This document shows, piece by piece, positions 1-8,853 of a DNA stretch of 64,000 nucleotides. The translations under genes were made by a program, and so were the position numbers. The notes beneath the pieces were generated by a model. The model worked only from the letters and a program-made list of their open reading frames with translations. It was not told the DNA's origin and did no database searches. Origin of the DNA: Thalassovita litoralis (GTDB lineage: Bacteria; Pseudomonadota; Alphaproteobacteria; Rhodobacterales; Rhodobacteraceae). Positions within the stretch are counted from its first letter, which is position 1. Every line of letters begins with the position of its first letter. The DNA lies in the NCBI RefSeq assembly GCF_900182725.1, contig NZ_FXTO01000001.1, forward strand, positions 62,001 to 126,000, written 5' to 3'.

Positions 1-555
1 AGCGCGATCTATATCGTCGCCGAAGGCTGGGTAAAACTGTACCGCATTACCCCCAACGGGTCCGAAGCTGTCGTGGGGGTTTTTACACGGGGCCGTAGCT
101 TTGGCGAGGCCGTCGCCTTTCGCCATGATATTTATCCCGTGTCAGCCGAGGCCGCCACGCAGTGCCGCCTGATCCGCATTCAAACCGAAGATTTCCTGCG
201 TGGCATTCGGGAAAACCCGGAAATCGCGGTATCGGTTCTGTCCGCGACCTATGCACATTTGCACAATCTGGTGGCCCAGGTCGAAGCCCTGAAAGCCCGG
301 ACCGGGGCGCAGCGCGTTGCAGAATTCCTGCTGGAACTGACCACCTGCGAAACCGGCCCCTGCGAAGTCGTCTTGCCCTATGACAAGGTATTGATTGCGG
401 GCCGTTTGGGGATGAAACCCGAAAGCCTGAGCCGCGCCTTTGCCAAGCTGAAGGACCAAGGAGTCAAAATCGCTCAAAACCGCGCGGAGATTGACGATAT
501 TGGCTTGCTTCGTGATTACGCCGAAGAAGACCCCGCAAATTCATGGGCCAGATAA
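1..555 (+). CDS. Crp/Fnr-family transcriptional regulator, 5' truncated (Nnr/Dnr-like)
   Basis: The reading frame is open from base 1, so the gene starts outside the window and 184 residues are visible. They comprise the end of a cyclic-nucleotide-binding-type beta roll (VGVFTRGRSFGEAVAF), the long dimerisation helix and a C-terminal winged helix-turn-helix (about visible residues 130-155, LIAGRLGMKPESLSRAFAKL). No FNR-type cysteine cluster is visible, but the N-terminus where one would lie is missing. The recognition helix resembles Pseudomonas Dnr and Paracoccus Nnr. Position next to the nor operon, together with identical Nnr-type boxes upstream of nor and nir, suggests it is the NO-responsive activator of denitrification. 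The function is inferred from family and context. Its stop codon abuts the convergent nnrU stop with no gap. Confidence 0.85.
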   Translation, partial: SAIYIVAEGWVKLYRITPNGSEAVVGVFTRGRSFGEAVAFRHDIYPVSAEAATQCRLIRIQTEDFLRGIRENPEIAVSVLSATYAHLHNLVAQVEALKARTGAQRVAEFLLELTTCETGPCEVVLPYDKVLIAGRLGMKPESLSRAFAKLKDQGVKIAQNRAEIDDIGLLRDYAEEDPANSWAR

Positions 556-1239
556 TCAGGGAAGCGGACTGACGCCGATCACCGGCTGATGCAGGTGCCA
601 CAAAGCCGCCCATGCCAACACCACGATCAAGGACCGGATAACTGGCGGAAACCCTTGTGGTTTCCATCGCCCTGTTAACAGCGCCGCCCCCGGAACCAAA
701 GACGTATGGGCAATCCCCGCCTTCCACTCGGTTTCCCCCATCACCTTGCGCCGCCTGCGTTCGACAATCAGCATTCCCATCACGGAAAACCCGGCAAAGG
801 TGCCAAACAGGATCACATGCGCCAGATCCCCGTTCGCCCACAGATGCACACCAGACCACAGCAACAACGCCCATAACAACGGTTGACGGGTCAGCCCCAC
901 AATTCCCGGATGCTGTGGGTCAAACCCGCCTGAACGCCCCTCGAAAGCAAAAGGATTGGGGGCCGCCACGCCGAATGTGGCTAGGGCAATCACCAACGGC
1001 ATCACCAGATTAACGGCCCATCGGGCGGTTTGGGTTTGGTCCCACAGCGCCACGAAAGGCGCACGCCCTGCGGCCCAGATCACCCAAAACAGCAACAATG
1101 TAGATAAGACGCTGAACAGGATCGTATAGCCACGCGCACCCAAAAGCCGCACCAGCCCGTCCTTTACGCCGATAGCGGCGGGAATGCGGTGCGATCCCAT
1201 GAACAGCGCCATCGCGATTGCGAATTCGATCCAGCCCAT
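556..1239 (-). CDS. nnrU: NnrU family membrane protein
   Basis: A 227-residue protein with about six hydrophobic segments, matching the NnrU family (MGWIEFAIAMALFMGSHRIPA at the N-terminus and a TRQPLLWALLLWSGVHL core). NnrU is linked genetically to nitrite and NO reductase function in rhizobia and Rhodobacter, but its biochemical role is not settled. It starts 13 nt after the norF stop, so it is most likely the last gene of norCBQDEF-nnrU. It ends directly against the convergent Crp/Fnr gene. The family call is firm; the function is unknown. Confidence 0.85.
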   Translation of the reverse strand: MGWIEFAIAMALFMGSHRIPAAIGVKDGLVRLLGARGYTILFSVLSTLLLFWVIWAAGRAPFVALWDQTQTARWAVNLVMPLVIALATFGVAAPNPFAFEGRSGGFDPQHPGIVGLTRQPLLWALLLWSGVHLWANGDLAHVILFGTFAGFSVMGMLIVERRRRKVMGETEWKAGIAHTSLVPGAALLTGRWKPQGFPPVIRSLIVVLAWAALWHLHQPVIGVSPLP

Positions 1240-1252
1240 TTCTGCCCCCGTC

Positions 1253-1495
1253 TTAGCCTGCCGCTGCCAGCCCCATCATGCCCAGCATATACAGCCCCAG
1301 CACAAGGGCAAAGCCCCGGCTCCAGCTTGGGGCCTGCGCCAGCCCCAGATAGCGGCGCAGGATGATCTGCGCCTTGATCCACGCCAATGCCAGAATGGCC
1401 AACGCCGCCCAACCGCCTGCCACGCCAGACCATGCCAAAACGGTGCTGCCCAACGACAGCGCGATCAGAAACAGCCATGCTTGCGTAATGGTCAT
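1253..1495 (-). CDS. norF: NorF-like small membrane protein (cytochrome c oxidase subunit IV-like)
   Basis: An 80-residue, almost wholly hydrophobic protein with three probable membrane helices and the loop IKAQIILRRYLGL. It is of the small subunit type that accompanies NorE in Paracoccus. I chose the ATG at 1495, which lies 2 nt before the end of norE and begins MTITQAWLF; an upstream in-frame start would put 21 non-hydrophobic residues inside the norE coding sequence. NorEF is accessory: in Paracoccus it affects NO reductase activity without being part of the catalytic NorCB complex. Identity rests mainly on size, topology and gene order. Confidence 0.75.
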   Translation of the reverse strand: MTITQAWLFLIALSLGSTVLAWSGVAGGWAALAILALAWIKAQIILRRYLGLAQAPSWSRGFALVLGLYMLGMMGLAAAG

Positions 1496-1497
1496 GC

Positions 1498-2058
1498 TTA
1501 CCCCAGCAAATACAGGATCGGGAACAGGATCACCCAAACCAGATCGACCATATGCCAAAAGGCCGTGCCTACCTCGGTATTGCGGGGGGTGGGGGCCAAG
1601 GCCACCAGCCCAAGGATGACAATCCCCGCCACCACATGAACCGCGTGGAACCCGGTCAGCAAATAGTAAAAGGTAAAAAACGAATGCGTTTCAAAGCTGA
1701 TCCCCTGCGCCGCCTTATCCGCGTATTCGATGGCCTTAATCCACAGGAACACCACCCCCAGCAACGCCGCCCCGGCCAGAAACAGCCGCGTGCGGGCGGC
1801 GCGCCCGGCCTCGGCCGCCTGCACGGCCAGCGCCGCCAGCCACCCCGAGGTGACAAGCACCACCGTATTGATCCCCGCCGCCGCCCGGTGCAGGTGCGAT
1901 TGCGCCTCGGCAAACCCTGCCACATCGGTCAGGCGCACCCCCATAAAAGCGGCCAGCCCCGCGCCGAACACCAGCAATTCGGACACGATCAGCAACCACA
2001 TCATCAGATCACCCGGCAGGGCGTCCAACCCGGTCGCGGTGTCATCCTGCACCGTCAT
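1498..2058 (-). CDS. norE: NorE, cytochrome c oxidase subunit III-like protein
   Basis: A 186-residue heme-copper oxidase subunit III homologue with about five transmembrane helices. The late motif FYYLLTGFHAVHVVAGIV and the terminal HMVDLVWVILFPILYLL are diagnostic of this family. The start was set at the ATG at 2058, which overlaps the norD stop as ATGA; longer versions would run into norD. It is encoded between norD and norF, the Paracoccus order. It is thought to help NO reductase assembly or activity rather than catalysis. Confidence 0.88.
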   Translation of the reverse strand: MTVQDDTATGLDALPGDLMMWLLIVSELLVFGAGLAAFMGVRLTDVAGFAEAQSHLHRAAAGINTVVLVTSGWLAALAVQAAEAGRAARTRLFLAGAALLGVVFLWIKAIEYADKAAQGISFETHSFFTFYYLLTGFHAVHVVAGIVILGLVALAPTPRNTEVGTAFWHMVDLVWVILFPILYLLG

Positions 2059-4031
2059 CCGCCAACCCCCACCAATTCGCGGTAGATACGGGGTAAGGCC
2101 GGAACCAGCTTGTCCGGGTCGGGGATCAACGCAAAGCCGCCCTGCCCGAAAATCCGTGGGAACCATGACTTGCCGTTGCGGTCCACCGTGATGCCGAACA
2201 CCGCATGACCGGCGCGGCGGGCTTCTTGGACGGCCATGCGGCTGTCTTCGATCCCGTGGCGGCCTTCGTAATGGTCCAGATCGTTGGGCTTCCCATCGGT
2301 GATGACCAGCAGCAACCGCCGTTTACGCGCCTGCCGGGACAGATCGGCGGACACATGGCGCATCGCCGCCCCCAGCCGGGTATAGAACCCCGGACGCAAG
2401 GAACCGATCCGCGCCTCGATCCCCGCAGACATGGGTTCTGCAAAACCTTTGACCGACTGCACATAGACACGCTGCCGCTTGAGCGATGAAAACGCGTTGA
2501 TCGCAAATTCATCCCCACAGGCATCCAGCCCCCACGCAAAGGCCGCCAAGGCCTCGCGTTCAATGTCAATCACCGAACGGCCTTCGTGACCGTGACCGGG
2601 AATGGCGGCTTCGGTGGATCGGGACACATCCAACAGAATGGACACGGCCAGATCACGTTTTTCAGACCGGGTTTGCCGCCAGATACGATCGGTTCCCTGT
2701 CCTGTCGCCAGAAATTCAACCCGCGCACGGACAGCGCGTTCCGTGTCCAGCTCGTCCCCGTCCGGGTGGCCCGGCGTGGCTATGCGCCCCGGTCGCAGGG
2801 CCTCGAACTGACGACGCACAGAACGGATACGCGCCACCGCACGCGGATCGTCCCGAAAGGCAGGCCCGTCTGTAGCTGGCTGCACCGTCGAGGACAGGAC
2901 GCGAACATGCGACGGCAGATAGCTGGCTGTACGGACATCCCATTCGGGATAGGTGTGAACATCGGACAGGGCCTCTCGGTCCACGTCCTCGGGGGCTAAA
3001 TCAAGGTGCAGTTTCAGCTTGGTCGCCGGGGCCTTGGAAATCTGCCCCAGCCCGATTTCGTCCTGATCGTCGGCAGCCTTGCGGGCGCTGTCGTCATCGT
3101 CATCTTCGACGCGACGGTTCAGGTTCACGAACTCGGCCCAGCTTAGGATCGCCTCGAACTTATGCAGGATAAAGCTGTCGTTGCGTTCGATCTGGTCCGA
3201 TTTGCGCCGCCGTGCGCGGCGGGCGGGGCCATCGCTGCTTTCTTCGGGGCTGCCTTCGGTTTCTGCTGTTTCCACCGTGGTCGTTTCGGACCGCCCGGTT
3301 TCCCGCAGGTCGGGCCACAACGCAACAGGCCGGAACGGGCAATAGCCACGAGGGGCTTTGAAACCCGCCACCTGCCCGCTGCGCACCGCTGCAAACATCT
3401 GTTGGGCCATGTCGCCCTGCGGGGCATCCCCGCCCAGCAACGCCAAAATCACCTGCTCCAGCGCCGCTTCGACCGTGGGCAGGGCCGGGGTGCGGCGCAA
3501 CAGGCGCGTGGCCTCGGACAGATCACGATAGAGCGCGGCAAACCCCGGTGCTTCGTCCAACGCGGCCTGAACCATGCGCTGCGCATCGGCCAGCGCCTTC
3601 AGATCGGCCTGCAAGGCATCTTCGGGGATGTCCCCCACGGGCTGCGCCTGCGCAACGGCAGCCGCCAGCCACAGATACAGCGCAGCGTTTGCTTCACGGG
3701 CAGGGAACACCGCCAGACTTTCGGGCAGGCGCAGCACGCCCCCGTCATAGCTGGCGCGCGGCACGGTTTCGCGCCATGTTCCCAGCTTGCGCCGCAAGGA
3801 TAAACGATGGGGGCTAAGCTCGTCCGCGACGGGCTTGATTTCCGCCGACGGATTACCGCCCAGCCCCCGAAATAAGACTGCCAGCCGCCCGCCGACCTGA
3901 GACAGGTCGACACGGGCTCCTTCGTAGACGCTTGGCGCGTCCAGACGGCTGGCAAAATTGTGCCACAGTTTCCCGACGGTTTCTTCGGGTTCCCACGGCT
4001 CAATGTCGATCTTAACCACCACGCGCCTCAC
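2055..4031 (-). CDS. norD: NorD, von Willebrand factor A protein for NO reductase activation
   Basis: A 658-residue cytoplasmic protein. The C-terminal third is a VWA domain with an intact MIDAS motif DVSRS at residues 468-472 (LAVSILLDVSRSTE) and a later VITDGKPND metal-site strand. The middle carries a charged low-complexity stretch (about residues 245-325) with a run of aspartates. NorD works with the NorQ AAA+ ATPase to insert the non-heme iron and activate cNOR. The start is a GTG overlapping the norQ stop as GTGA, so it is probably translationally coupled. Confidence 0.92.
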   Translation of the reverse strand: MRRVVVKIDIEPWEPEETVGKLWHNFASRLDAPSVYEGARVDLSQVGGRLAVLFRGLGGNPSAEIKPVADELSPHRLSLRRKLGTWRETVPRASYDGGVLRLPESLAVFPAREANAALYLWLAAAVAQAQPVGDIPEDALQADLKALADAQRMVQAALDEAPGFAALYRDLSEATRLLRRTPALPTVEAALEQVILALLGGDAPQGDMAQQMFAAVRSGQVAGFKAPRGYCPFRPVALWPDLRETGRSETTTVETAETEGSPEESSDGPARRARRRKSDQIERNDSFILHKFEAILSWAEFVNLNRRVEDDDDDSARKAADDQDEIGLGQISKAPATKLKLHLDLAPEDVDREALSDVHTYPEWDVRTASYLPSHVRVLSSTVQPATDGPAFRDDPRAVARIRSVRRQFEALRPGRIATPGHPDGDELDTERAVRARVEFLATGQGTDRIWRQTRSEKRDLAVSILLDVSRSTEAAIPGHGHEGRSVIDIEREALAAFAWGLDACGDEFAINAFSSLKRQRVYVQSVKGFAEPMSAGIEARIGSLRPGFYTRLGAAMRHVSADLSRQARKRRLLLVITDGKPNDLDHYEGRHGIEDSRMAVQEARRAGHAVFGITVDRNGKSWFPRIFGQGGFALIPDPDKLVPALPRIYRELVGVGG

Positions 4032-4843
4032 CCAAAAATTGCGGTAGTCAGATCGAGGAGCCCGCGTTTCACATCCGCATCATCGCTAAGCGGTTCGATC
4101 ATCGCGGCAAGGATCGCGCGATCGACCGGCATTCCCTGCCGGATCAGCGTTGCGGCATAAATCACAAGGCGGGTCGAAACCCCTTCTTCCAAATCCTGTC
4201 CCTTCAGGTCGCGCAGCTTGTTCGCCAAACGGACCAGCGGCTTTACCCGATCTTCGGACAGGCCGGATTCCCGCGCGACCACGGTAATTTCAAACTCTTG
4301 CGAGGGGAAATCGAACTCCAGCGCCACGAAACGCTGCCGGGTCGACGGTTTCAGAGTTTTCAGGATGTTCTGGTAGCCGGGGTTATAAGAGGCCACCAAC
4401 ATAAAGCCCGGTGCGGCTTCCAGTTCTTCGCCGGTGCGGTCGATGGGCAGAAAGCGCCGGTCATCGGTCAGCGGGTGCAGGACCACGGTCACGTCTTTGC
4501 GGGCCTCAACCACCTCATCCAGATAACAGATTGCGCCTTCGCGCACCGCGCGGGTCAATGGGCCATCCACCCAGATCGTTTCCCCGCCTTTCAACAGATA
4601 GCGCCCGATCAGGTCCGCCGCCGACAGGTCATCATGGCAGGCCACGGTATACAGCGGACGCCCCAGCCGCGCGGCCATATGCGCCACAAACCGGGTTTTA
4701 CCGCAGCCTGTCGGACCTTTCAGCAGGACCGGCAGATCGTTTTCGCTGGCCGCAGTAAAGATATCGCATTCATCGCCCTGCGGCAGATAGAAGGGGGCGT
4801 CAGCCGCCCCCTTCAGGGTGATATTTCCATCCATCGGTTTCAC
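4028..4843 (-). CDS. norQ: NorQ, MoxR-type AAA+ ATPase for NO reductase activation
   Basis: A MoxR-family AAA+ protein of 271 residues. Walker A is GPTGCGKT (43-50), Walker B is ICYLDE (105-110), and the sensor segment is VASYNPGYQN. It acts with NorD as a chaperone pair that matures NorB. A GTG start at 4843 overlaps the norB stop as GTGA; an ATG three codons in (4834, MDGNITL) is an alternative start. It lies in norCBQDEF, directly after the catalytic subunits. Confidence 0.94.
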   Translation of the reverse strand: MKPMDGNITLKGAADAPFYLPQGDECDIFTAASENDLPVLLKGPTGCGKTRFVAHMAARLGRPLYTVACHDDLSAADLIGRYLLKGGETIWVDGPLTRAVREGAICYLDEVVEARKDVTVVLHPLTDDRRFLPIDRTGEELEAAPGFMLVASYNPGYQNILKTLKPSTRQRFVALEFDFPSQEFEITVVARESGLSEDRVKPLVRLANKLRDLKGQDLEEGVSTRLVIYAATLIRQGMPVDRAILAAMIEPLSDDADVKRGLLDLTTAIFG

Positions 4844-6210
4844 TCCGCCGGTGTCCGTGCTGCGGCACCGGGTTCAATCACCTCGCGGCGCGGGGCCAGC
4901 ACGGCATAGATGAACAGGACAGCGCCCAGAACCACAGCCAGACCCGAGCCAAAGCGCATGACGTAGAAGATCCAAAGCTGATCCTGCACATCCATGTACA
5001 TTTCACCGTTCACCCGTTGCAGGTGCGTCTGAACCGTCCCGGCAAAAGTCAGGGTAAAGGTCATGAAAGTCATCCCGCCCGACATCAGCCAGAAAGACGC
5101 CATGTTCAGCACTTGGTTATACGGATCGCGGCCTTTCAGAACCGGCATTGCATAGCTGATGATTGCAAGGTTCAGCGATACATAGGCCCCAAAGAACGCC
5201 AGGTGACCGTGTGCAGCGGTGATCTGCGTGCCGTGGGTATAGTAGTTCACCCCATGCAGCGTATGCAGGAAGCCCCAGACGCCCGCGCCAAAGAACGCCA
5301 GCGTGGCACACCCCAGCGCCCACAGCAGGGCCGCCTTGTTCGGGTGGTCGCGGCGGCCTTTCCAGACCATGACGAACGCAAAGGCCATCATCGCAAAGAA
5401 CGGGATCACTTCGAGGCTGGAGAAAATCGAACCGATCCACTGCCAGTAGCCCGGCGTACCGATCCAGTAGTAATGGTGCCCGGTCCCAAGGATGCCCGAG
5501 AACAGCGCCAGCGCGGCAATGACATACAGCCATTTTTCCACAACCTCGCGGTCCACGCCCGTCAGTTTCAGCATCAGGAAGGCAAGGATCGACGCCATCA
5601 CCAGTTCCCAAGTACCTTCCACCCACAGGTGAACAACGTACCACCAGTACATTTTGTCCAGACCCAGGTTATCAGGGTTCACAAAGGCGAACAGGAACAG
5701 CAGCGCCAGCCCCCACAGGCCCAGAAGCAGGATGTTGGTGATTGCAGTCTTTTTACCCTTCAGCACCGTCATCGAGATGTTGAACAGGAAGATCAGCGCA
5801 GCAACAACAATCCCGGCCTTGACCCATTTGGGTTGTTCAAGGAATTCGCGGCCTTCTTTACCCAGCAGGAAGTTGCCCTCGAACAGGTTAAAGAAATAGG
5901 TCAGCACAACGCCCGCCGTACCCAGTACGAAAATGGCCAGTTGCAGATAGGCCAGCGTGGGCGAATGAATCTCGCGTTCGGATTCTTCCGGCACCAGATA
6001 GTAGGCCGCGCCAAAGAAACCCAGCAGCAGCCACACGATCAGCGAATTGGTGTGCAGCATCCGGCCAATGTTGAACGGCAGAATTTCAGACAGGAAATTC
6101 CCATCTACATAAATCCAGCCAAGGATCAGCCCCATCGTCACCTGTACGGCAAACAGCGCCATAGCGACGACGAAATAGGCGTAAGCGATTTTTTGAGTTT
6201 GGTATTTCAT
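4840..6210 (-). CDS. norB: Nitric oxide reductase subunit B (cytochrome b)
   Basis: The 456-residue catalytic subunit of cNOR, which reduces two NO to N2O in the inner membrane. It shows about 12 transmembrane helices, the family signature WYVVHLWVEGTWE, and conserved histidine sites (ILGTGHHYYWIG; THGTQITAAHGHLAFFGAYV) that coordinate heme b and the heme b3/FeB centre. The length matches the Paracoccus protein. It lies 12 nt after norC in a shared operon. The sequence appears intact. Confidence 0.97.
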   Translation of the reverse strand: MKYQTQKIAYAYFVVAMALFAVQVTMGLILGWIYVDGNFLSEILPFNIGRMLHTNSLIVWLLLGFFGAAYYLVPEESEREIHSPTLAYLQLAIFVLGTAGVVLTYFFNLFEGNFLLGKEGREFLEQPKWVKAGIVVAALIFLFNISMTVLKGKKTAITNILLLGLWGLALLFLFAFVNPDNLGLDKMYWWYVVHLWVEGTWELVMASILAFLMLKLTGVDREVVEKWLYVIAALALFSGILGTGHHYYWIGTPGYWQWIGSIFSSLEVIPFFAMMAFAFVMVWKGRRDHPNKAALLWALGCATLAFFGAGVWGFLHTLHGVNYYTHGTQITAAHGHLAFFGAYVSLNLAIISYAMPVLKGRDPYNQVLNMASFWLMSGGMTFMTFTLTFAGTVQTHLQRVNGEMYMDVQDQLWIFYVMRFGSGLAVVLGAVLFIYAVLAPRREVIEPGAAARTPAE

Positions 6211-6222
6211 CTCACTGTCTCC

Positions 6223-6672
6223 TTAGCCCGCATCGTTCGGGGGCCAGTCCTGTGCGCGGATCGCATCCGTCCACAGCAAGAAATCCGCCAGTCCGCGGTA
6301 TTCTTCTTCGGTCAGGTCGAACCGGGGCATCTGACGGCGGCCTTCGATGCCCGTCGGCATGGATTGCATCCAGTTTTTCAGGGCGTCATAGCCCTCGTCC
6401 GAGGTTTCAACCCCCCAGCGGGTCATCACGTTTGCCAGTTCCGGGGCGAAATAAGCGCCTTCGCCCAGAATGGTGTGACAGTTGATGCAGGCGTGTTTTT
6501 CCCAGACGTGTTTGCCCAGTTTCACGCTTTCCGTCAGCCCAGCGACATCGGTGGATTGTGTAACGATATATCGGTGTGAATGGGCGGTTAAGCCCACGAA
6601 GATGAGTATGAAGAACAGGGAACCGCCATAAAAGATATTGCGGGCCATGCTCTTGGTCATGACTTCGCGCAT
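6223..6672 (-). CDS. norC: Nitric oxide reductase subunit C (membrane-anchored cytochrome c)
   Basis: A 149-residue protein with one N-terminal membrane anchor (residues 11-31, IFYGGSLFFILIFVGLTAHSH) and a periplasmic domain with one CINCH heme c site (62-66), followed by the typical GEGAYFAPELANVM stretch. A methionine in the last third is the probable second heme ligand. It accepts electrons from periplasmic cytochrome c or pseudoazurin and passes them to NorB. It is the first gene of the nor operon; a 14-base Nnr box is centred about 70 nt upstream. The start could also be the ATG at codon 5. Confidence 0.96.
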   Translation of the reverse strand: MREVMTKSMARNIFYGGSLFFILIFVGLTAHSHRYIVTQSTDVAGLTESVKLGKHVWEKHACINCHTILGEGAYFAPELANVMTRWGVETSDEGYDALKNWMQSMPTGIEGRRQMPRFDLTEEEYRGLADFLLWTDAIRAQDWPPNDAG

Positions 6673-6735
6673 TGCGCTGATCCTTCCCTAGAGTTGTCTG
6701 TGCGCTGATTGTCCCGGCTGCGCCCGAGTCGTTCC

Positions 6736-6749
6736 TTAACGAAAGTCAA
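6736..6749 (-). promoter_or_regulatory. Nnr/Fnr-type operator upstream of norC
   Basis: Read toward norC the site is TTGACTTTCGTTAA, a TTGAC-N4-GTTAA half-palindrome typical of NO-responsive Crp/Fnr activators (Nnr, Dnr). The box centre is about 70 nt from the norC start. The surrounding 17 bases (6733-6749) recur exactly at 10942-10958 in the nirI/nirS promoter. The identity of the binding protein is inferred. Confidence 0.8.
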
Positions 6750-6772
6750 TCCTGCGTGAATTTCCCCGCTGG

Positions 6773-7645
6773 TTAGATCAGGGTTTCCAGACGGGCCTGT
6801 GGGAACTGTGCCAATGCCGTGTCAATCTGCGGGCGCGTCATCAAGCAGAACGCTGTAGACAGCGCATCCGCGACCGCTGCGCTGTCAGCAGACACCGCCA
6901 CTGTTTGCCACAACGGTTTGCGCCCATCAGGATGCAGGATATGCGGCACAGCCTGCGGCCCCACCCGCGTTGCCGCTGGCGATGACGTGGCCAGCGCCCG
7001 ATCCCGCAACCCGACATGTTGCAGCACGCCCCCATCCGGTCCCGCGATCTGCACCGGCCAGTTTTTCTGACCGTCTGGCGCACCAAGGGCCTGGACCTCT
7101 CCCATATCAATCAGGACATTGCCAAATCCACGCGCCCGCAGCAGGGCCGCCACCCGATCCGCCGCATATCCCTGCGCGATACCATTGAAGGTTAGCGCCA
7201 TACCACGCGGCAGGCGCAGGCCATCCGCGTTGTGTTGCAGGTGCTGCCACCCTGTTTGTGCATCCTTCGGGTCCGTGCCTTCAGCGTGGGCCTGCCACAA
7301 CGCCTGAACCGTGGGGTCGAACGCGCCTTTGGTTGCGCGGTACACCTGATCCGACAGCGTCACCAACTGGCGCATATCCGCACCGGGGTTCACCAATACC
7401 CCGGTCGTATTCAAACGTAGCACTTCAGACGCGCGATACAGGGATACTTGCCGCTCAATCGCCTCCAACTGTCGGGTGACCGCCCGCCACAGGGTTTGCG
7501 CCGCCGCAAAGGACGCCCCGGACAAACGGATTTCCAGATCCGCCCCAAAGGCCCGCCCCTGCCAATGTTGGATACTGCCCGCATGGGCCGGGGCTGCCAG
7601 CATCGCGGCGGATAATGTCAGAAAGCGGCGGCGCGTCAGGGTCAT
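6773..7645 (-). CDS. nirX: NirX, ApbE-family FAD:protein FMN transferase
   Basis: A 290-residue ApbE/NosX-type protein with a twin-arginine signal (TRRRFLTLSAAMLAAPAHA), so it is probably exported folded to the periplasm. The family core is visible: FDPTVQALW, a DMGEVQALG-type nucleotide site and the late VSADSAAVADALSTAFCLM segment. ApbE proteins attach FMN to threonine in S/TGATxS/T-like motifs. NirI in the same operon carries such a motif, so it is the likely client. The gene overlaps nnrS by 4 nt (ATGA). It could be called nosX-like by sequence alone, but position next to nirI favours nirX. Confidence 0.85.
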   Translation of the reverse strand: MTLTRRRFLTLSAAMLAAPAHAGSIQHWQGRAFGADLEIRLSGASFAAAQTLWRAVTRQLEAIERQVSLYRASEVLRLNTTGVLVNPGADMRQLVTLSDQVYRATKGAFDPTVQALWQAHAEGTDPKDAQTGWQHLQHNADGLRLPRGMALTFNGIAQGYAADRVAALLRARGFGNVLIDMGEVQALGAPDGQKNWPVQIAGPDGGVLQHVGLRDRALATSSPAATRVGPQAVPHILHPDGRKPLWQTVAVSADSAAVADALSTAFCLMTRPQIDTALAQFPQARLETLI

Positions 7646-8853
7646 GTCCGGGCCTCCTGTCGGTCAGCTGGGGTGGGGCGTTGACGTTCGCCCCAAAACA
7701 CCGGCCACAAGGCCGCGACATACAACGTAAAGGCAAAAATCCACAGCCCCCCCGAAATCAGGATGCCGGGAAAATAAAGCTCGGGGAACGCCGAGGCCAC
7801 AAACCGCAGCACCGTTGCCGCCGGGATCACCGCATAAGCCAGCGCCACCGGGGTCGGCGCCACCAAAGCCCGCCCCGAATGCCCCAACGCCGCGCGTGAC
7901 ATCACCGACATGGTCATTCCGCCCACACCGCCGATACCCAACACATGCAGGGCGGCAATCTCTGATCCATAGCCCAGCAAAGCCGCACCAAACAGCAGCA
8001 GCCCCAGCGCATTCAGCCCATAGGACAAATGCAACGTCCACAGGATCGGCTGGCGCACCGTCCATCCCCCGCGCCACAGCGCCAACCGGGCCAGCCCAGC
8101 CCCGCCAGCCAGTAACGCAGCTATTGCCGCCACGGGTTCAAGGCCAAAAATCAGACTGAGCGGCACCAGCAATGCCCCGGCAATCGACACAACAGCCAAG
8201 GGCATCGGGGTTGCAGGCAACCCATCTTCCCGGCCCGTGCGGATCATGGCGTTACGGGTAAAGGCCGGGGTAACGCGCCCCCCCAGAATGGTAATCAATG
8301 CCACGATGGACAACAGCCCCACACGCAGCCCCGCAGCGGCACTGTCATCGGTCCAGCCCATCCATTCCAGATGCACCAGCAGATTGCCAACCCAGATCAA
8401 TCCAATCACCGCCACGATAATGAACTGACGCGGCTTGAACCGTTTCAGCAGCAGTGCCGCAACAGACCCGCCCACCACCGGCAAAAATGCCAGATCGGCC
8501 AAGGCCACCACGGGCGCGGGTAAACTGCCGGACCACCAGATCGCCACCCGCCCCGCCAACCACAGGGCCGACGCAATCGCAAAGAACGGAACCGGCGCGG
8601 TGCGGGTGTTCGTCCAGTTGGGCGCAGCGGTCAGCAGGAAGCCCGCGATCGCCGCCGATCCATAGCCAAAGATCATTTCGTGCGCGTGCCACAGGTGCGG
8701 CGCGGGGGCAAAAGGCAGATCGTTCACCATGCCCCCGGCGGCATGGATGGCCAGATAGCCTTCCCATACCAGCATGGCCAAAACCGCGAACAGGCCCGCG
8801 GCCAGAAAAAACACCCGGTATCCCCCGGTAAACAGGACGGGAAAGCGGCTCAT
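7642..8853 (-). CDS. nnrS: NnrS family heme-copper membrane protein
   Basis: A 403-residue polytopic membrane protein (about 12 helices) of the NnrS family, with family histidines in the segment LWHAHEMIFGYGSAAIAGFLLTA and GGRVTPAFTRNAM. NnrS proteins protect against nitrosative stress during denitrification. The start was set at ATG 8853, which shares one base with the nirI stop (TAATG). Longer versions would be wholly inside nirI. It sits between nirI and nirX. Confidence 0.9.
   Translation of the reverse strand: MSRFPVLFTGGYRVFFLAAGLFAVLAMLVWEGYLAIHAAGGMVNDLPFAPAPHLWHAHEMIFGYGSAAIAGFLLTAAPNWTNTRTAPVPFFAIASALWLAGRVAIWWSGSLPAPVVALADLAFLPVVGGSVAALLLKRFKPRQFIIVAVIGLIWVGNLLVHLEWMGWTDDSAAAGLRVGLLSIVALITILGGRVTPAFTRNAMIRTGREDGLPATPMPLAVVSIAGALLVPLSLIFGLEPVAAIAALLAGGAGLARLALWRGGWTVRQPILWTLHLSYGLNALGLLLFGAALLGYGSEIAALHVLGIGGVGGMTMSVMSRAALGHSGRALVAPTPVALAYAVIPAATVLRFVASAFPELYFPGILISGGLWIFAFTLYVAALWPVFWGERQRPTPADRQEART

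Noticed and set aside
5017-6579. A 520-codon open frame antisense to norB and norC
   Set aside because: His/Gln/Arg-rich composition typical of reverse frames of membrane-protein genes. The sense genes are certain.
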